The notes: a model not told the origin generated them from the letters alone. 64,000 bases of DNA from Gordius sp. MW1 (GCA_964036665.1 OZ038526.1:26164001-26228000); one strand, 5' to 3'. Counted from the stretch's first letter, positions 1-10,780 are shown. Made by a program: numbers and translations.

Positions 1-84
1 CTTCCAAAAAGTGTGAGGGTAATCGCAACCATATTCAGCGGTAGCCCAGGAAACTACGGATTTACTAGAAAAACATTAAGAATC
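1..84 (+). CDS. Partial exon, duplicate of secreted-protein exon 4
   Basis: Open reading frame cut by the window edge and ending at a consensus donor (AATC followed by GTAAGT). It is the same sequence as 18684-18767, which is exon 4 of the four-exon secreted-protein gene at 13618-18767. The duplication therefore starts inside or upstream of a coding exon. Whether a full upstream gene copy exists to the left cannot be seen. Function unknown. Confidence 0.7.
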
Positions 85-166
85 GTAAGTTACTCGACTG
101 TGATATTAAATTGTGTCTAATCTATAGTGCTTGATAAAAATCCTTCTATAATAAATAAATACTTGA

Positions 167-326
167 CATGGGCGTAGCCATGTTTGAATTAAAGGGGGAC
201 AATAATGATTTAGGGAGTGCAAAATGGTATTTTTAAGATTTAGCCATAATTTTATGAAATTTAAGGAATTTCTGGATTTAAAGTGTAGCAGCCACCCCTT
301 CCTGCCACCCCCTGGCTATGCCCATG
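167..326. mobile_element. Short MITE with GGGCGTAGCCA inverted ends
   Basis: The left end reads CATGGGCGTAGCCA and the right end TGGCTATGCCCATG, an inverted pair 160 bp apart with no coding capacity. The same ends bracket 13994-14720 and, less perfectly, 17251-17412. No clear target duplication was found, so the superfamily is left open. Confidence 0.7.
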
Positions 327-327
327 A

Positions 328-1233
328 TGCTTAATGTTTTGCTAAAACTTAATTTTGATTATTATTTATCCACCACCATGGGTAAAAAATTTTATTTAAA
401 GTTTCGCTATTTTTTTAAATGTATATTATGTAATTTTGAAGAAATCAATCGAACAAAAGAAGAAAACGTTAATGTGGACGGATTCAAAGAATAAAAAAAC
501 GATTTTGAATGATAGTTTTTTAGTAAATTTGACTGTTGTCTCAAAAAATCGATTGCAAAATGACGCCCTTCGACATTGGATAATATTTGACGTCTATTGT
601 GATCACTATAAATTAGTGCGTGTATAATAAAATGCGGTTGTTGATGTATTTTTTGCTAATTTATATTTACAAACGTTTATAATTTTATTATTGAAAAGCA
701 TATTATTTTTAATTTAGTCCATCATAAAAGTAATGCTTATATAGGGACACATACTCTATTTCTTAATTATTTAGAAATTAACCGTAATATATATATAGTT
801 AGATTTGCCAAAAAAATTCATAAAGCAGCAAAAATAAGTAGCAATTATAAGGGGTTTGGCCTCTGGCCAGGGTCAGACAGAGTAAAAATTAGCAAGGGTC
901 AGCATTAATTTGCAGGGAATTATTGAGCCAGTATCCGCTTTAAAGCCACAACTTAGAAAGGTTGCCAAACTAAATGTATAAAAAAGGGCAATCCATCGGG
1001 CCAATAAACACTAATGGAATTTGGGCTCGGGCGGGGTCGAAAAAATTAAAGCCAACCAGCGGTCACAGCTAGTCTATTTAAAATCCACAGCCATTAAAAA
1101 CCCGTTTAAAAGGCCAAGTTGGACAGGTTAAGGATAGGACAACCAAAAACGAGTCTATAAATTGTATAGCAATTAATTATTATCCATTCCAACTATTATA
1201 AGAATCGAACTCAAACTTGAGGGATATTGGGGC
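328..1233. other. AT-rich sequence, no gene
   Basis: No convincing exon or RNA gene. A reverse copy of the recurrent end motif ATTGCTATGCAATTTATGGG lies at about 1151-1181. The 63-codon frame at 436-627 has low-complexity composition and no recognisable domain, so it is not called. Confidence 0.5.
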
Positions 1234-1346
1234 CAGAGACCAGATTGCCCGGCCCGGCCCGCTGCCCGAATCTACGGGTCGGGCCGGGCAACTGTCCTAA
1301 ATTTTCATTTTCGGGCGGGCACGATGATAGGATTCGGGCAATTCGA
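1234..1346. mobile_element. GC-rich hAT-like terminal fragment
   Basis: Begins CAGAGACCAGATTGCCCGGC and continues with CCCGGCCC-type repeats. The same start (CAGAG plus CCCGGCCC) is seen at both ends of the hAT-type element 11413-12916. No matching right end was located, so this is a solo end or a truncated relative. Copied at 19917-20029. Confidence 0.5.
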
Positions 1347-2004
1347 ACTTTATAAAATTTGTTATGTATTATTTTGTTACTTTTTTATTTGATTGTATGT
1401 GAAAATGCTAAAAGAGTTAAAATACTTGATTTGGCTATCCGTCTTCAAGTTATTTCTATAATTTTTGCCCGAACCACTCTATTTACATCAAGTCCCTATC
1501 CCTCCCTAACTACGTTCATGGAAAGGATTGAAATATTTATATTTATGTAGCTCTTTCATTGTTCCTAACTCACATGTGCCGTGCCGTCTATACATAGTAC
1601 AAAACAATGCATGCAAGTGTTAAATTTCATTCTAATATCATTTTATTTTTTTACATTTGATTTAACAAAGCTTCCCCAATTCGCCTTTATTATTCCCTTA
1701 TCACTCGTTGCTATCGCTAAGCTATTGCTTATTTTTACAAAGATAAATTTCTATACCTTTCTTTTTTTGCTTTAAATTAAAAAAATTTCCCATAAATTAC
1801 ATTTAAATTCTATTGATAAATTAGTTTTTTTATAAAAGAAAAGTAAGTTCTAAGAGCACAGATTCACTATTTGAACTAATTTTATTCGATAAGAAGTTTT
1901 TATTGAGTAGGGGCTTAAACGGGTTAACCCAAAAGGGGAGGAAGGGGGGAGGGAGGTGCAGGAGGGAAAGGGGAACGAAACTCATCTATACTCCGTATAG
2001 ACGT
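1347..2004. other. AT-rich sequence, no gene
   Basis: AT-rich with several short frames rich in Phe, Ile and Leu (for example 1359-1550 and 1581-1775) that show no domain, splice context or repeat identity. Nothing supported. Confidence 0.5.
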
Positions 2005-2068
2005 AGCATATTTGCTATGCAATTTTTGGGCGAGAAAGGTGGGAAGGGGCGAGAATGCCTATGGAGGA
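2005..2068 (+). repeat. Recurrent 'GCATATTTGCTATGCAA' end repeat
   Basis: Contains the palindromic core TTGCTATGCAA followed by a purine-rich tail (GGGCGAGAAAGGTGGGAAGG). The same module occurs reversed at 6165-6265, 7346-7412 and 61098-61180, and in the duplicated copy. It is usually next to C/G-rich runs or hairpin arrays, so it is probably the end of an uncharacterised element family. Confidence 0.65.
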
Positions 2069-2399
2069 GGGGGGTGGGGTATAAAACGCAAAATGATTAG
2101 TTTTTCAATACAAATATTAAAAAGTTAAATTTTTTTAAAACCTGCTATAAAGGTTTTCTTTCATTCATTCTTATTTATCAACTTCTAAATTAATCAAAAT
2201 GATGAAAAGAACGCAAACAAAGGGTATGATCTTGGGAAAGCCAATAGTCATCCTTCCAAAACGTACAACTTTCAATTTAGAGTTTTATTGATACTGTATA
2301 AATTTAAACAATTTGGTGTAGACGACCCATAATTTGAATTATGACTATAGTCTATTCAAATCATGCGCATATGTATAGTATAAACAAGATATTAAAAAA

Positions 2400-3200
2400 A
2401 CGAAAAAAATTTCCAATTAGACTTTGGCCATTGGTCAATTTTTCCATTGGTTAAACGGCCAAATAGCCTATAATTATAGTATAGAAAAAAATGCGATATA
2501 CACTTTGGTCACTGGTCATTTTTTCTAATGGCCAGCAGACAGCCAAATAACTAGCCTATAATTATAATCTAAAAAAAATCAATTTTAATCTCACTTTGGC
2601 CAGTGGTCATTTTTTCCATTTATCAGTAGCCAGCATACGGCCAAATACTGGCCAATAATTATAATTAAGGGAAAAAATTTGATTTTAATCTCACTTTGGC
2701 CAGTGGTAATTTTTTTTATTGGTCAGTAGCCAGCAAACGGCTAAATAGCCTATATTTAAAATATAACAAAAAAAATCTTTAGTCAATGGTCATTTTTTCC
2801 ATTGGTCAGCAGCCAGAAGGTCAAAAAGAATATAAATACATAAGAGACGAAAAAAACAAGGAAAAAACGAGAAAAAAAAATTCGATTTACACTTTGGCCA
2901 ATGGTCATTTTTTCATTGGTCAGTAGCCAGGACAGGGTCAAAAATTCATAATATTAATGGTATTAACAAGAACAATATATTAATTTAAAAAAAAAATAAA
3001 AAATTTGCCCTAGCCGAGATTCGAAACCACATCAGTAGGAGGTATAGGCCTTTGTAGGGGGGGGGGATGGGGTAATTATCAATGTTAACTTATGGCAATT
3101 CAAAAAACGAAAAAAAATTTCGATTTACACGTTGGCCAAGGGTCATTTATTTCATTGGTCAGTAGCCAGGAGACGGTCAAAAGCCATATTATCAATGGTA
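2400..3200 (-). repeat. Degenerate minisatellite, reversed TTGGCCAATGGTCA family
   Basis: Six or more irregular copies of a unit containing CTTTGGCCAATGGTCATTTT and CATTGGTCAGTAGCCAG, spaced roughly 100-180 bp. This is the reverse complement of the ~129-bp tandem unit at 4395-5060. A reversed tRNA-like B-box region (GAGATTCGAAACC) lies at about 3008-3060 inside the block. Confidence 0.75.
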
Positions 3201-3671
3201 TCAACAAGAACAATATATTATCAATGCAAAATTTAGGTTAATAACAAAAAGAAAAAACAATAATTCACAAAGCAGCAAAAATACAATTAAAATAGCCATT
3301 AATCAATTAATAATAATTTTGGCCTTTGGCCGGGGTCAGATAAAGTAGAAGTAAACAACGGTCATCATTAATTTGGCGAAAATTACTTAGGCAGTTTCTC
3401 AAACATCCGATATGTAGCAAGAACCTAGACAAGTTGCAAACCATATTTATGAATAAAGCTATTCAGTCGAGCCAATAATTGAATTTGGGCTGAGGCGAGC
3501 TCAAAAATTAAAGCCAACCAGCGGTCTTAGTGTGTTTGCAAAGCAAAATAAAAGGCATTTACAGAAGGATAAGGCCACAGCCATTGAAAATTCTTATAAG
3601 TTTTCTCTGCAATTATTCAAAAATTATAAGGTAGAAACATTCACTCACTCACTCAAGACAAGACACCGAAA

Positions 3672-3975
3672 AGCGAGCCCAAAAATTGCATAGCAATTAA
3701 TTCTATATTTCCAACACTGTTATCATTTCCATAATATACCATTCATAAATTTCACATTTGATGAACACAAACGTTGGAAAACATCTTACTTGAAACCTCA
3801 TTTCTTAGCCAATTTTAAAAGAACCTTTCGAATTTTTATTATTAATTGCTATGCAATTTATGGGCTCGCTTTCCATTTTCCGAAGTAACGTAACGCACCT
3901 CCGAAGTAACGTAACGCACCGAACGTGTCCGCACCGAACGCGTCCGCACCCAATCTATTAATTAATCTACACACG
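3672..3975. repeat. Inverted pair of ATTGCTATGCAATTTATGGGCTC ends
   Basis: A reversed copy of the end motif at 3672-3702 faces a forward copy at 3844-3870. The forward copy is followed by short direct repeats of CCGAAGTAACGTAACGCACC and CGCACCGAACG. The pair looks like two abutting members of one element family. No coding sequence. Confidence 0.6.
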
Positions 3976-4230
3976 CTTCGATTTTTTAAATTAATGCATA
4001 AGAGGTGCCCCACCCCTCATCTCTCTCTCCCTTTCTCCAACTCCTCCACTCCCGCCCCCTAATAATGCCAAGTCAGCGGTGGGCGGATAAGAGGGTAAGA
4101 TAGGGGTAGGGTAATAAAATGTATTGGCATATAATTCCTATTAAGTTTAATTAAGAGCGAATATTTTTCAGTTACAAAAAGCGCCATTGAAAAAAAATCA
4201 ATATTTCTAGTGTTTGCTACAAAATCATAT

Positions 4231-4395
4231 TAATTGCTATGCATTTTATGGGCTCACTTTCCATTTTGTTTGTCACGCTATTCGGCGTGCGCACCGAACG
4301 TGGATGTCACGCACCGAACGTGGATGTCACGCACCGTTTTGTTTACTTTTAATTTTTGTTAATTTAACCAGTTTTTGGGTTCGAATCCCGGTTTT
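4231..4395 (+). repeat. End motif plus tRNA-like B-box segment
   Basis: Starts with ATTGCTATGCATTTTATGGG, then tandem CGCACCGAACGTGGATGTCA, and ends with GGGTTCGAATCCCGG, a consensus RNA polymerase III B box. The same order recurs at 59815-59982. No credible cloverleaf forms, so this is a tRNA-derived repeat module rather than a tRNA gene. Confidence 0.65.
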
Positions 4396-5106
4396 TTTTT
4401 ACTATTATGATTGTTCCTGTTACTACCAATGCTATTATGACTTTTTGGCCGTCCGTTGATTGCTGACCGATGGAAAAAAATGACCATTGGCCAAAATGTG
4501 AATCCAAGTTTATTTTTTCGTTTTTTTTCGACTATTGATTGTTCCTGTTACTACCAATGTTATTATGACTTTTTGGCCGTCCGTTGGGTGCTGACCGATG
4601 GAAAAAAATGACCATTGGCCAAAATGTGAATCAAAATTATTTTTTTCCTTTTTTTTCGATTATTATGATTGTTCCTGTTACTACCAATGTTATTATGACT
4701 TTTTGGCCGTCTGTTGGGTGCTGACGGATGGAAAAAAATGACCATTGGCCAAAATGTGAATCCAAATTTATTTTTTCGTTTTTTTTCGACTATTATGATT
4801 GTTCCTGTTACTACCAATGCTATTATGACCTTTTGGCCGTCCGTTGATTGCTGACCGATGGAAAAAAATGACCATTGGCCAAAATGTGAATCCAAGTTTA
4901 TTTTTTCGTTTTTTTTTCGACTATTATGATTGTTCCTGTTACTACCAATGCTCTTATGACCTTTTGGCCGTCCGTTGATTGCTGACCGATGGAAAAAAAT
5001 GACCATTGGCCAAAATGTGAATCCAAGTTTATTTTTTCGTTTTTTTTCCGACTATTATGAATTTATAACCACCTCTACCCTGTCCTGGCTGCTGACCAAT
5101 GAAAAA
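4395..5106 (+). repeat. ~129-bp minisatellite, about five units
   Basis: GACTTTTTGGCCGT starts at 4439, 4567, 4697, 4827 and 4959, giving periods of 128-132 bp. Each unit carries GACCATTGGCCAAAATGTGA. Because the period is close to a multiple of three, a 147-codon frame opens on the minus strand (4563-5006) with a ~43-residue repeat. That frame is a by-product of the tandem structure, not a gene. Copied at about 23077-23788. Confidence 0.9.
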
Positions 5107-5850
5107 AATGCCTTATACCATTTTTGAATATCTATACTGTTTTATTTTTAGATATCTTATTAATAAATCTAATTATTATTACATCTTATTTTTAAAAGTC
5201 TTATTTTTTATTTTAATATCTAACGCATTTTTATATATTTAAATTTTATTTTCAAAAATTTTTATTATAAGCCACAATAGGAATTATCCCAATTTGATAA
5301 CATTTTACATTAACCAAAAGTAAGTTATTAAATTTTATCATTTTTAGATGTGCGGTCGTAACAGGCAATCCAATTCTCTATTATTATAAAAAAGTTGATT
5401 AATTATTTTTATTATTTCTAATTTCCGCCTGTTGTTATTTTAATTGAAACTATTTTCTAACACTTAAAATTAACCTAATATTTAGGTTTGAAATTGCAGT
5501 TGTCATAATTGAAAATTACAACTAGATAATCAATATATTAGAATTATTATTATATAGCAATTAAAAGGGGAAAGGGGGAAATTATTCCTTCGTCATTTTA
5601 TATTGATTTTTTTTTTCAATGGCGCTATGCCAAGGTTAAACCCCTACCCCTATCTTCCTCTCTTATCCTCCCACCGCTAGGGGGCGGGAGTGGAGGAGAT
5701 GAAGATTATTTCACAATATTGGCAGATTTATATATGGAAGAGTTTTAGCAAATAAATTAATATAAAATTAGTAATACACTAAAGAAAGCCTAACCTAGAC
5801 GAGGATAATTGTTGTTATAACTGGAAACATTCTTTACGACAATATGGATT
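5107..5850. other. AT-rich sequence, no gene
   Basis: Very AT-rich, with a single GTGCGGTCGTAACAGGCAAT motif at about 5350 that recurs as a hairpin repeat at 60776-60893. An inverted purine/pyrimidine block at about 5635-5705 resembles 4010-4110. No coding sequence supported. Confidence 0.5.
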
Positions 5851-6164
5851 TTAATTGCTATGCAATTATGGGCTCACTTTTTGAATTAATAATAGAATTT
5901 TTAAAGTATATTTGATTATTTTAATGTTCACATTTCATTTTACAAAACAATCCCTTGTTACATGGCGAGCTTCTGCCAAATTAAAAAAATACTATCTTTT
6001 TCTTCTTCAAATTTTTATCACATGCAAAACATACGTTATAAAACGGCGAGTAAAATTGAGATTTTAAATTTAAATGAATTTTATTTGTTTTTTACAAAAA
6101 AGTAGATTTTTATGTTGTGTAACTAGCATGGGAGTAGTCAAGGGGGAAACCCTAGCAATTATCC

Positions 6165-6265
6165 TACCCCCTATAGGCATTCTCGCCCCTTCACACCTTT
6201 CTCGCCCATAAATTGCATAGCAAATATGCTACATTTATACGTAGAATAGATGAGTTGACCTCTTC
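6165..6265 (-). repeat. Reversed TTGCTATGCAA end module
   Basis: Reverse complement of the module at 2005-2068 (CATTCTCGCCCCTTCACACC, then CATAAATTGCATAGCAAATA), followed by a C homopolymer run. It directly precedes the GC-hairpin array. Confidence 0.7.
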
Positions 6266-6298
6266 CCTTCCCCCCCCCCCCCTTCACTTCTCCGGGGG

Positions 6299-6452
6299 TC
6301 TGGGGGCGGAGCCCCCAGTAGATGGGGGTTTGGGGGCGTAGCCCCCAACGGAGGTTTGGGGGCAGAGCCCTCAAAGGGGGACTGGGGGCGGAGCCCTCAG
6401 CAGGGGGTTTGGGGGCGAAGCCCCCAAGGGGGTCTGGGGGCGAAGCTCCCAG
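6299..6452. repeat. Array of six GC-rich hairpins
   Basis: Six successive 18-20 bp near-perfect palindromes of the form CTGGGGGCGGAGCCCCCAG or TTGGGGGCGTAGCCCCCAA, spaced about 26 bp. The stems are conserved while the four-base loops vary (GGAG, GTAG, GAAG, CAGA). A four-hairpin array of the same type lies at 61244-61348. A frame across the array gives Gly/Pro-rich repeats and is not considered coding. Confidence 0.85.
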
Positions 6453-6639
6453 TTATACTTATAAACACTTGATCTTAATAGGGGTAAGGGTAAATCACTA
6501 AGTTTAAAAACGGGTATATGTGCCAAAATTCAAAAATATTAAAAATTAGGCGTGTAACAAACATTATTATAAAACATCAAAATGTTAAGATTTTGCAGAA
6601 GCGTTGGGAGAAATTTTTTCTCGTTTCTTGTTGTCTGTC

Positions 6640-7265
6640 CGTCGTCCGTCCACCAAGTTATTGGCGCCAGCTTTGTGACCTGGAGGTTCCGGGTAATCCC
6701 CGGAGAGGACAAAATTTTTTATTTTTTTTTAATTGTTTTAAATTAAATTAATATTTTGTTCTTGTTAATACCATCGATAATATGAATTTTTGACTCCGCT
6801 GGCTACTGACCAATGAAAAAAATGACCATTGGCCAAATAAATCGAAATTTTATTTTTTCGTTTTTGAATAGGTTAACATTGATAAATACCCTATGCCCTT
6901 TCCTACAAGGGCCTACGCCTCTACTGATATGGGTCCCTGTGCCCCTACAAAGGCTTATGCCTCTACTGATGCGGGTTCAAATCCCGGAGAGGGCAAAATT
7001 TTTATTTATTTTTTAAATTAAATTAATATATTGTTCTTGTTAATACCATTGATAATATGGCTTTTTGGTCGTCCGCTATGACCATTGGCCAAAATGTGAA
7101 TCGAAAAATTTTTTTTTTCGTTTTTTATTGCTATATAAGCTTAACACTGATATTGACCCCATGGCCTCTCCTACAAGGGCCTATGCCTATACTGATACGG
7201 GTCCCTGTGCCCCTACAAATGCTTATGCCTCTACTGATGCGGGTTCGAATCTCGGAGAGGGCAAT
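6640..7265 (+). repeat. Three tRNA-like, pol III B-box modules
   Basis: Three related segments end in GGTTCCGGGTAATCCCCGG (about 6685), GGGTTCAAATCCCGGAGAGG (about 6975) and GGGTTCGAATCTCGGAGAGG (about 7243). The latter two start with CCTACAAGGGCCTA and contain an internal duplication of CCTCTACTGAT. Ends GCCCTTTC and GAGAGGGC can pair like an acceptor stem. They alternate with the TTGGCC minisatellite motif. I read them as tRNA-derived repeat units. Confidence 0.6.
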
Positions 7266-7345
7266 TTTTTTCGCGTGGGAATTAGTTAACATTGATATTT
7301 ACCCTATGACCGTCAGTCCAATTATTTTGCATTTAATACACCCCT

Positions 7346-7490
7346 ATAGGCCCCTTCCCACCTTTCTCGCCCATAAATTGCATAGCAAATATGCTACTTT
7401 TATACAGAGTATAGAAGAGTTCCCCCTTCCCTTCCCTCCGCCCCTTCCCTTCCCCCCTCCCCCTTCCCACGAGGGCCGAAGGCCCGATTT
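7346..7490 (-). repeat. Reversed TTGCTATGCAA end module with C-rich tail
   Basis: CCCCTATAGGCCCCTTCCCA, then CATAAATTGCATAGCAAATA, then a C/T-rich run and a small GC hairpin (GAGGGCCGAAGGCCC). Same family as 6165-6265 and 61098-61355. Confidence 0.65.
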
Positions 7491-7727
7491 GTATTTGGCG
7501 GATTTTGTTTTATATATTTTATGTATTTATTTTATATTACCTTGAATGGGTTTTTAAACAAATAAACTTTTAAAAGAATTAGTGAATAATAAAAATGGTG
7601 TTACTAAGAAAGAAATCTTTTAAAAACAATTTTTTATGGGTCATAGTGTGAATATGTCACCACCTTAGAAAATTATGAACTAATCAATCGCTCGGGACAA
7701 TGAAATTGCATTTATTGGAGTGCATAA

Positions 7728-8138
7728 GTGTTGTAAAAACGGCTGGGTTTCGTTTGGTCGACCTTTGGTTTTAGTCGACTAAACATAAATAGACCGAAGG
7801 TTTTTGTCTGTTCTTCTTACTCGACCTCTAGGCTTAGTCGAAATTTGGATAACAGACCAGAGTCGACCGTTAGTCTCAGTCGACGAAACATAAACGGACC
7901 AAAGATTTTTTGGTGTCTATTTTTCTTGGTCGACCTATAGGCTTAGTCGAAATTTGAAAAACAGACCAGAGTAGACCATTCATCTCAGTTGAATCTCGAC
8001 TACACATTAAATTACCAAAGGTTTTTAGGTCTGTTTATGTCTAGTCGATCTCTAAGTTTAGTCTAAAATTGGAAAACAGAATCGATCGTTAGTTTTAGTT
8101 GAGATCGACCGAACATAACCCAGCCGGCTTTACAACAC
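7728..8138. mobile_element. ~410-bp MITE with internal GTCGAC repeats
   Basis: The left end GTGTTGTAAAAACGGCTGGG is inverted at the right end (CCCAGCCGGCTTTACAACAC). The interior holds about three degenerate ~120-bp repeats, each with a GTCGAC or TCGACC site and ACATAAACGGACCAAAG-like sequence. No coding capacity. A partial copy lies at 14764-14870; the duplicate is at 26410-26820. Confidence 0.75.
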
Positions 8139-8235
8139 TAGTGTGCTTATGAGAGCAAGTTATTAGACTTATGAAGGTGACATCCGATAAAAAGAGCACA
8201 TATCAGGACAGGACGTGATATTTTTCACTGAAAGT

Positions 8236-8330
8236 AAGCCCATAAATTGCATAGTTATTAATTACTAGATGATCCCGGCAAACGTTGTTTTGCCAATTAC
8301 CTGGGTGTATTAAATTATGTTGGAATTTTA
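8236..8330. repeat. Fragment with CCCGGCAAACGTTGTTTTGCC signature
   Basis: A reversed ATTGCTATGCAAT-type end abuts ATCCCGGCAAACGTTGTTTT and CTGGGTGTATTA. The same signature begins the nested element at 53652. It resembles the ends of a common interspersed repeat of invertebrates, but the class is uncertain. Confidence 0.5.
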
Positions 8331-8511
8331 GGGCATATATGATGATAAAGCGGTTATTGAAGTAAAAATAAAGTTTAATGTCTATACAGTGATTCTTAAC
8401 CGGGGGGCTGCGGCCCCCTAGGGGGCCGTGAGAAGTTAGCCGGGGGCCCGCCAAATTATGCAAAATTTTGTAGAATATAATAAAAACATTCAGAAAAGCT
8501 TTAGAAAAAAC

Positions 8512-8581
8512 ACTCACCAGAGGGATTCGAACTCGTTGCCTACTGTTTACAAGACGTTCGCTACCACTCACACCCTGCTGG
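8512..8581 (-). repeat. tRNA-like sequence inside the hAT 5' region
   Basis: On the minus strand: GTGTGAGTGGTAGCGAACG (A-box-like), a TTGTAAA stretch where an anticodon loop would be (TGT, threonine), then GAGTTCGAATCCC (B box). The anticodon stem does not pair well, so this is a tRNA-derived relic. The sister copy (27194-27266) has a longer A-box spacer. The 44251-44977 derivative retains the B-box half. Confidence 0.55.
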
Positions 8582-8831
8582 TATTGAAAAAGCCGTGAAA
8601 CTTATTATTATAATGAAAATAATTTTTTGAATGGTAAATTATTTTGCTGTTTCATAATTTATTCATTTTTTAATTTTTAAAAATTATCTTCATTTAATTT
8701 TAAAATCCAACAAATTTAACTTTTAGAATTTAATAATAAAGCGAACTTCGCACCACCGACTTTGGATCGCATATTAGTGCATTATTTCTTATATTGTATG
8801 TTTATTTTAAATAGTTATTATATTTCATAGT

Positions 8832-10780
8832 ATGGGCAAAAAGCGGAAAGGAACATTGGAAAAATTTTTAATCTAAATAATCGCGGACCAGAACCTTCAA
8901 AAAGAAAAAATGCTGAAGAAAATATTAGTGAAAGTTCCGATGAAGATACAGTGAAAAATGAAACGGAAAAAAGCAATAGTTCTAAAACTAAAGGTATAAA
9001 ATTAAGTAACATTAAAATTAGAAAATACTATCGTGATTATATTAACTATGGGTTTGTAAGCATAGAAGTTCAAAGAACTACAAAACCACAATGTGTTATA
9101 TGTGGTGTAGTTCTCTCCAATGAAGCAATGAAACCTAATAAATTGTGGAGGCATTTAAATTCTAAGCATGATAATTATAAAAATAAGAAGGAAGATTTTT
9201 TTATAAGAAAGAGAGATAAATTAAAAAATCAAAAGACGCTCATAAATGTGACAACTTCTACCAATAAAGATTTATTAAAAGCTTCATTTATTGCAGCTTT
9301 TTACATTACAAAAGCAAAAAAACCATTTACCATAGCCAAAACCTGCCATGTTTAATATTTGTATAGATCTATTTGAACCCTTTGTGTCAAACACAATTAA
9401 AGAATACCTTTGTCAAATGATACAATTTATAATAGAACTTTATTAATAGCTAATGATCTTCAGGAACAGTTAACTGGCTATATTAAAAATTCTCCTTGGT
9501 TTTCATTACAAATAGATGAATCTACAGATGTTTCTAACAGAAGCATTTGCTTAGGATACATTCGATTTATTGATTTTATAAAAATGGATATATCTGAAGA
9601 ATTTCTCTTTTGCATAGACTTAGAAACAGATACAACAAGTGAAAATATATTTAACAAAATAGATTCCTTTCTGAATAGTGAATACTAATGGCTTACAAAA
9701 CTGTGTTGGAATTTGCACAGATGGTGCTGTGCTTGCTGCCTCTATGACTAGCTGTTATAAGAACATTACATCAAAAATAAAACGTATTGCACATGCAAAC
9801 ATAACAACTACTCATTGTTTTATTCATAGGGAACAATTAGCCTCCAAGGAAATGAGCGCAGAATTGAATGAAGTTTTGATAATTTCCGTAAAGATTATAA
9901 ATTTCATAAAAGAAGTAAAGTCAAGATTATTTTCAATTTTTTGTGAAGAAGTTGGCGCAGATAATAGTTCTCTTTTATTTCACACAGAAGTGAGATGGCT
10001 ATCACGAGGAAAAATCTTAACTCGTTTATTTGAATTGAGATTGGAAGTTGAACTTTTTTTGAATGATAAAAACTACACCCTATCAAGCTATTTTGATGAC
10101 AATGATTGGGTCCCTAAATTGTCATATCTAGCGGATATTTTTACAATTCTAAATCAATTGAATATATTTATGCAAGGACCTAAATCGGATATTTTTAATA
10201 TGCATAACAAAATTGAGGCTAAGAAAGTGAAATTACAAAGATGGATTCAAAGAATAGATTCAAATTTTTATGAAATGTTTCCGTTCTATTCACAACAAAT
10301 CTCTGATTTAAAATTTATCGAGAAAGAAAATGTAAATTACTTAATTAAATGTCATATTCTAAAATTAATTGATGAATTTGAAAAATATTTCCCTAATGAT
10401 GAAGGTCACATTACAAAACTCTGGATTCAAGATTACAACAATTATAAAAATACCAATTTATCATCAGATGATGAAGATTCATTATTAGAATTAATGAATG
10501 ATTGTAATTTATAATCTTTGTTTAAAACTAAAAGTTTGCCGCAATTTTGGATACAAATTCGTGCAAAATATCCTCCATTATTTTCACCAGCAATGCAAAA
10601 TTTGCTGCCTTTCGCTAGTACATATTTGTGTGGAAAAGGCTTCTCAACTATGGTGGATATAAAAACTAAAAAACGCAATCGATTGCGACTAGATTCCTGC
10701 ATGAGGATAGCATTACAATAAATTGAACCAAGAATTAACAAATTGGTTGATGATGTTCAGCAGCAGAAATCTCATTAAAT
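8832..10780 (+). pseudogene. hAT transposase (ZBED5-like), disrupted
   Basis: Reading frames at 8951-9355, 9410-9688, 9678-10514 and 10518-10779 together cover a BED-finger hAT transposase. A BED-type zinc finger (CVICG...H...H) lies near codons 47-75 of the first frame. The middle frames carry LQIDESTDVSN and GICTDGA, with the catalytic Asp context of the RNase H-like fold, then [11 protein letters not shown]. The last frame has the C-terminal block CGKGFSTMVDIKTK. Breaks include a stop after the segment ending at 9355, a frame change near 9680 and an insertion of a few codons in the GICTDGA block relative to the sister copy. It cannot make one protein as it stands. Confidence 0.9.

Larger units (their letters stand above)
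1..10210. repeat. Segmental duplication, copy A
   Basis: Direct repeat of 18684-28838, offset 18,683 then 18,682 after a one-base homopolymer difference near 2990. From base 1 to about 8570 I see only a handful of differences (homopolymer lengths, a small change near 6105). From about 8575, inside the hAT element, substitutions and small indels become frequent. Homology ends at about 10210, inside the hAT transposase. The left end lies outside the window, so the full length is unknown. It could be a true duplication or two haplotypes placed in series by the assembler. Confidence 0.95.

Noticed and set aside
436..627. 63-codon frame (also 19119-19310)
   Set aside because: Duplicated only because the whole segment is; no domain, splice or start support.
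1359..1775. Two hydrophobic short frames resembling membrane peptides
   Set aside because: AT-rich DNA readily yields Phe/Ile/Leu frames; no initiation or splice context and no conservation evidence.
4563..5006. 147-codon minus-strand frame with repeating ~43-residue units (duplicate at 23245-23688)
   Set aside because: It arises because the ~129-bp minisatellite period is a multiple of three; it has no start context, domain or conservation beyond the DNA repeat.
6891..7262. Candidate tRNA genes from strong B boxes and acceptor-like ends
   Set aside because: No proper D and anticodon arms, internal duplications, and repeated occurrence in composite repeats; tRNA-derived repeat modules fit better.
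7057..7545. 162-codon plus-strand frame and the overlapping frame at 7065-7289
   Set aside because: They run through tRNA-like and C-rich repeat modules; the composition follows the repeats and no domain is visible.
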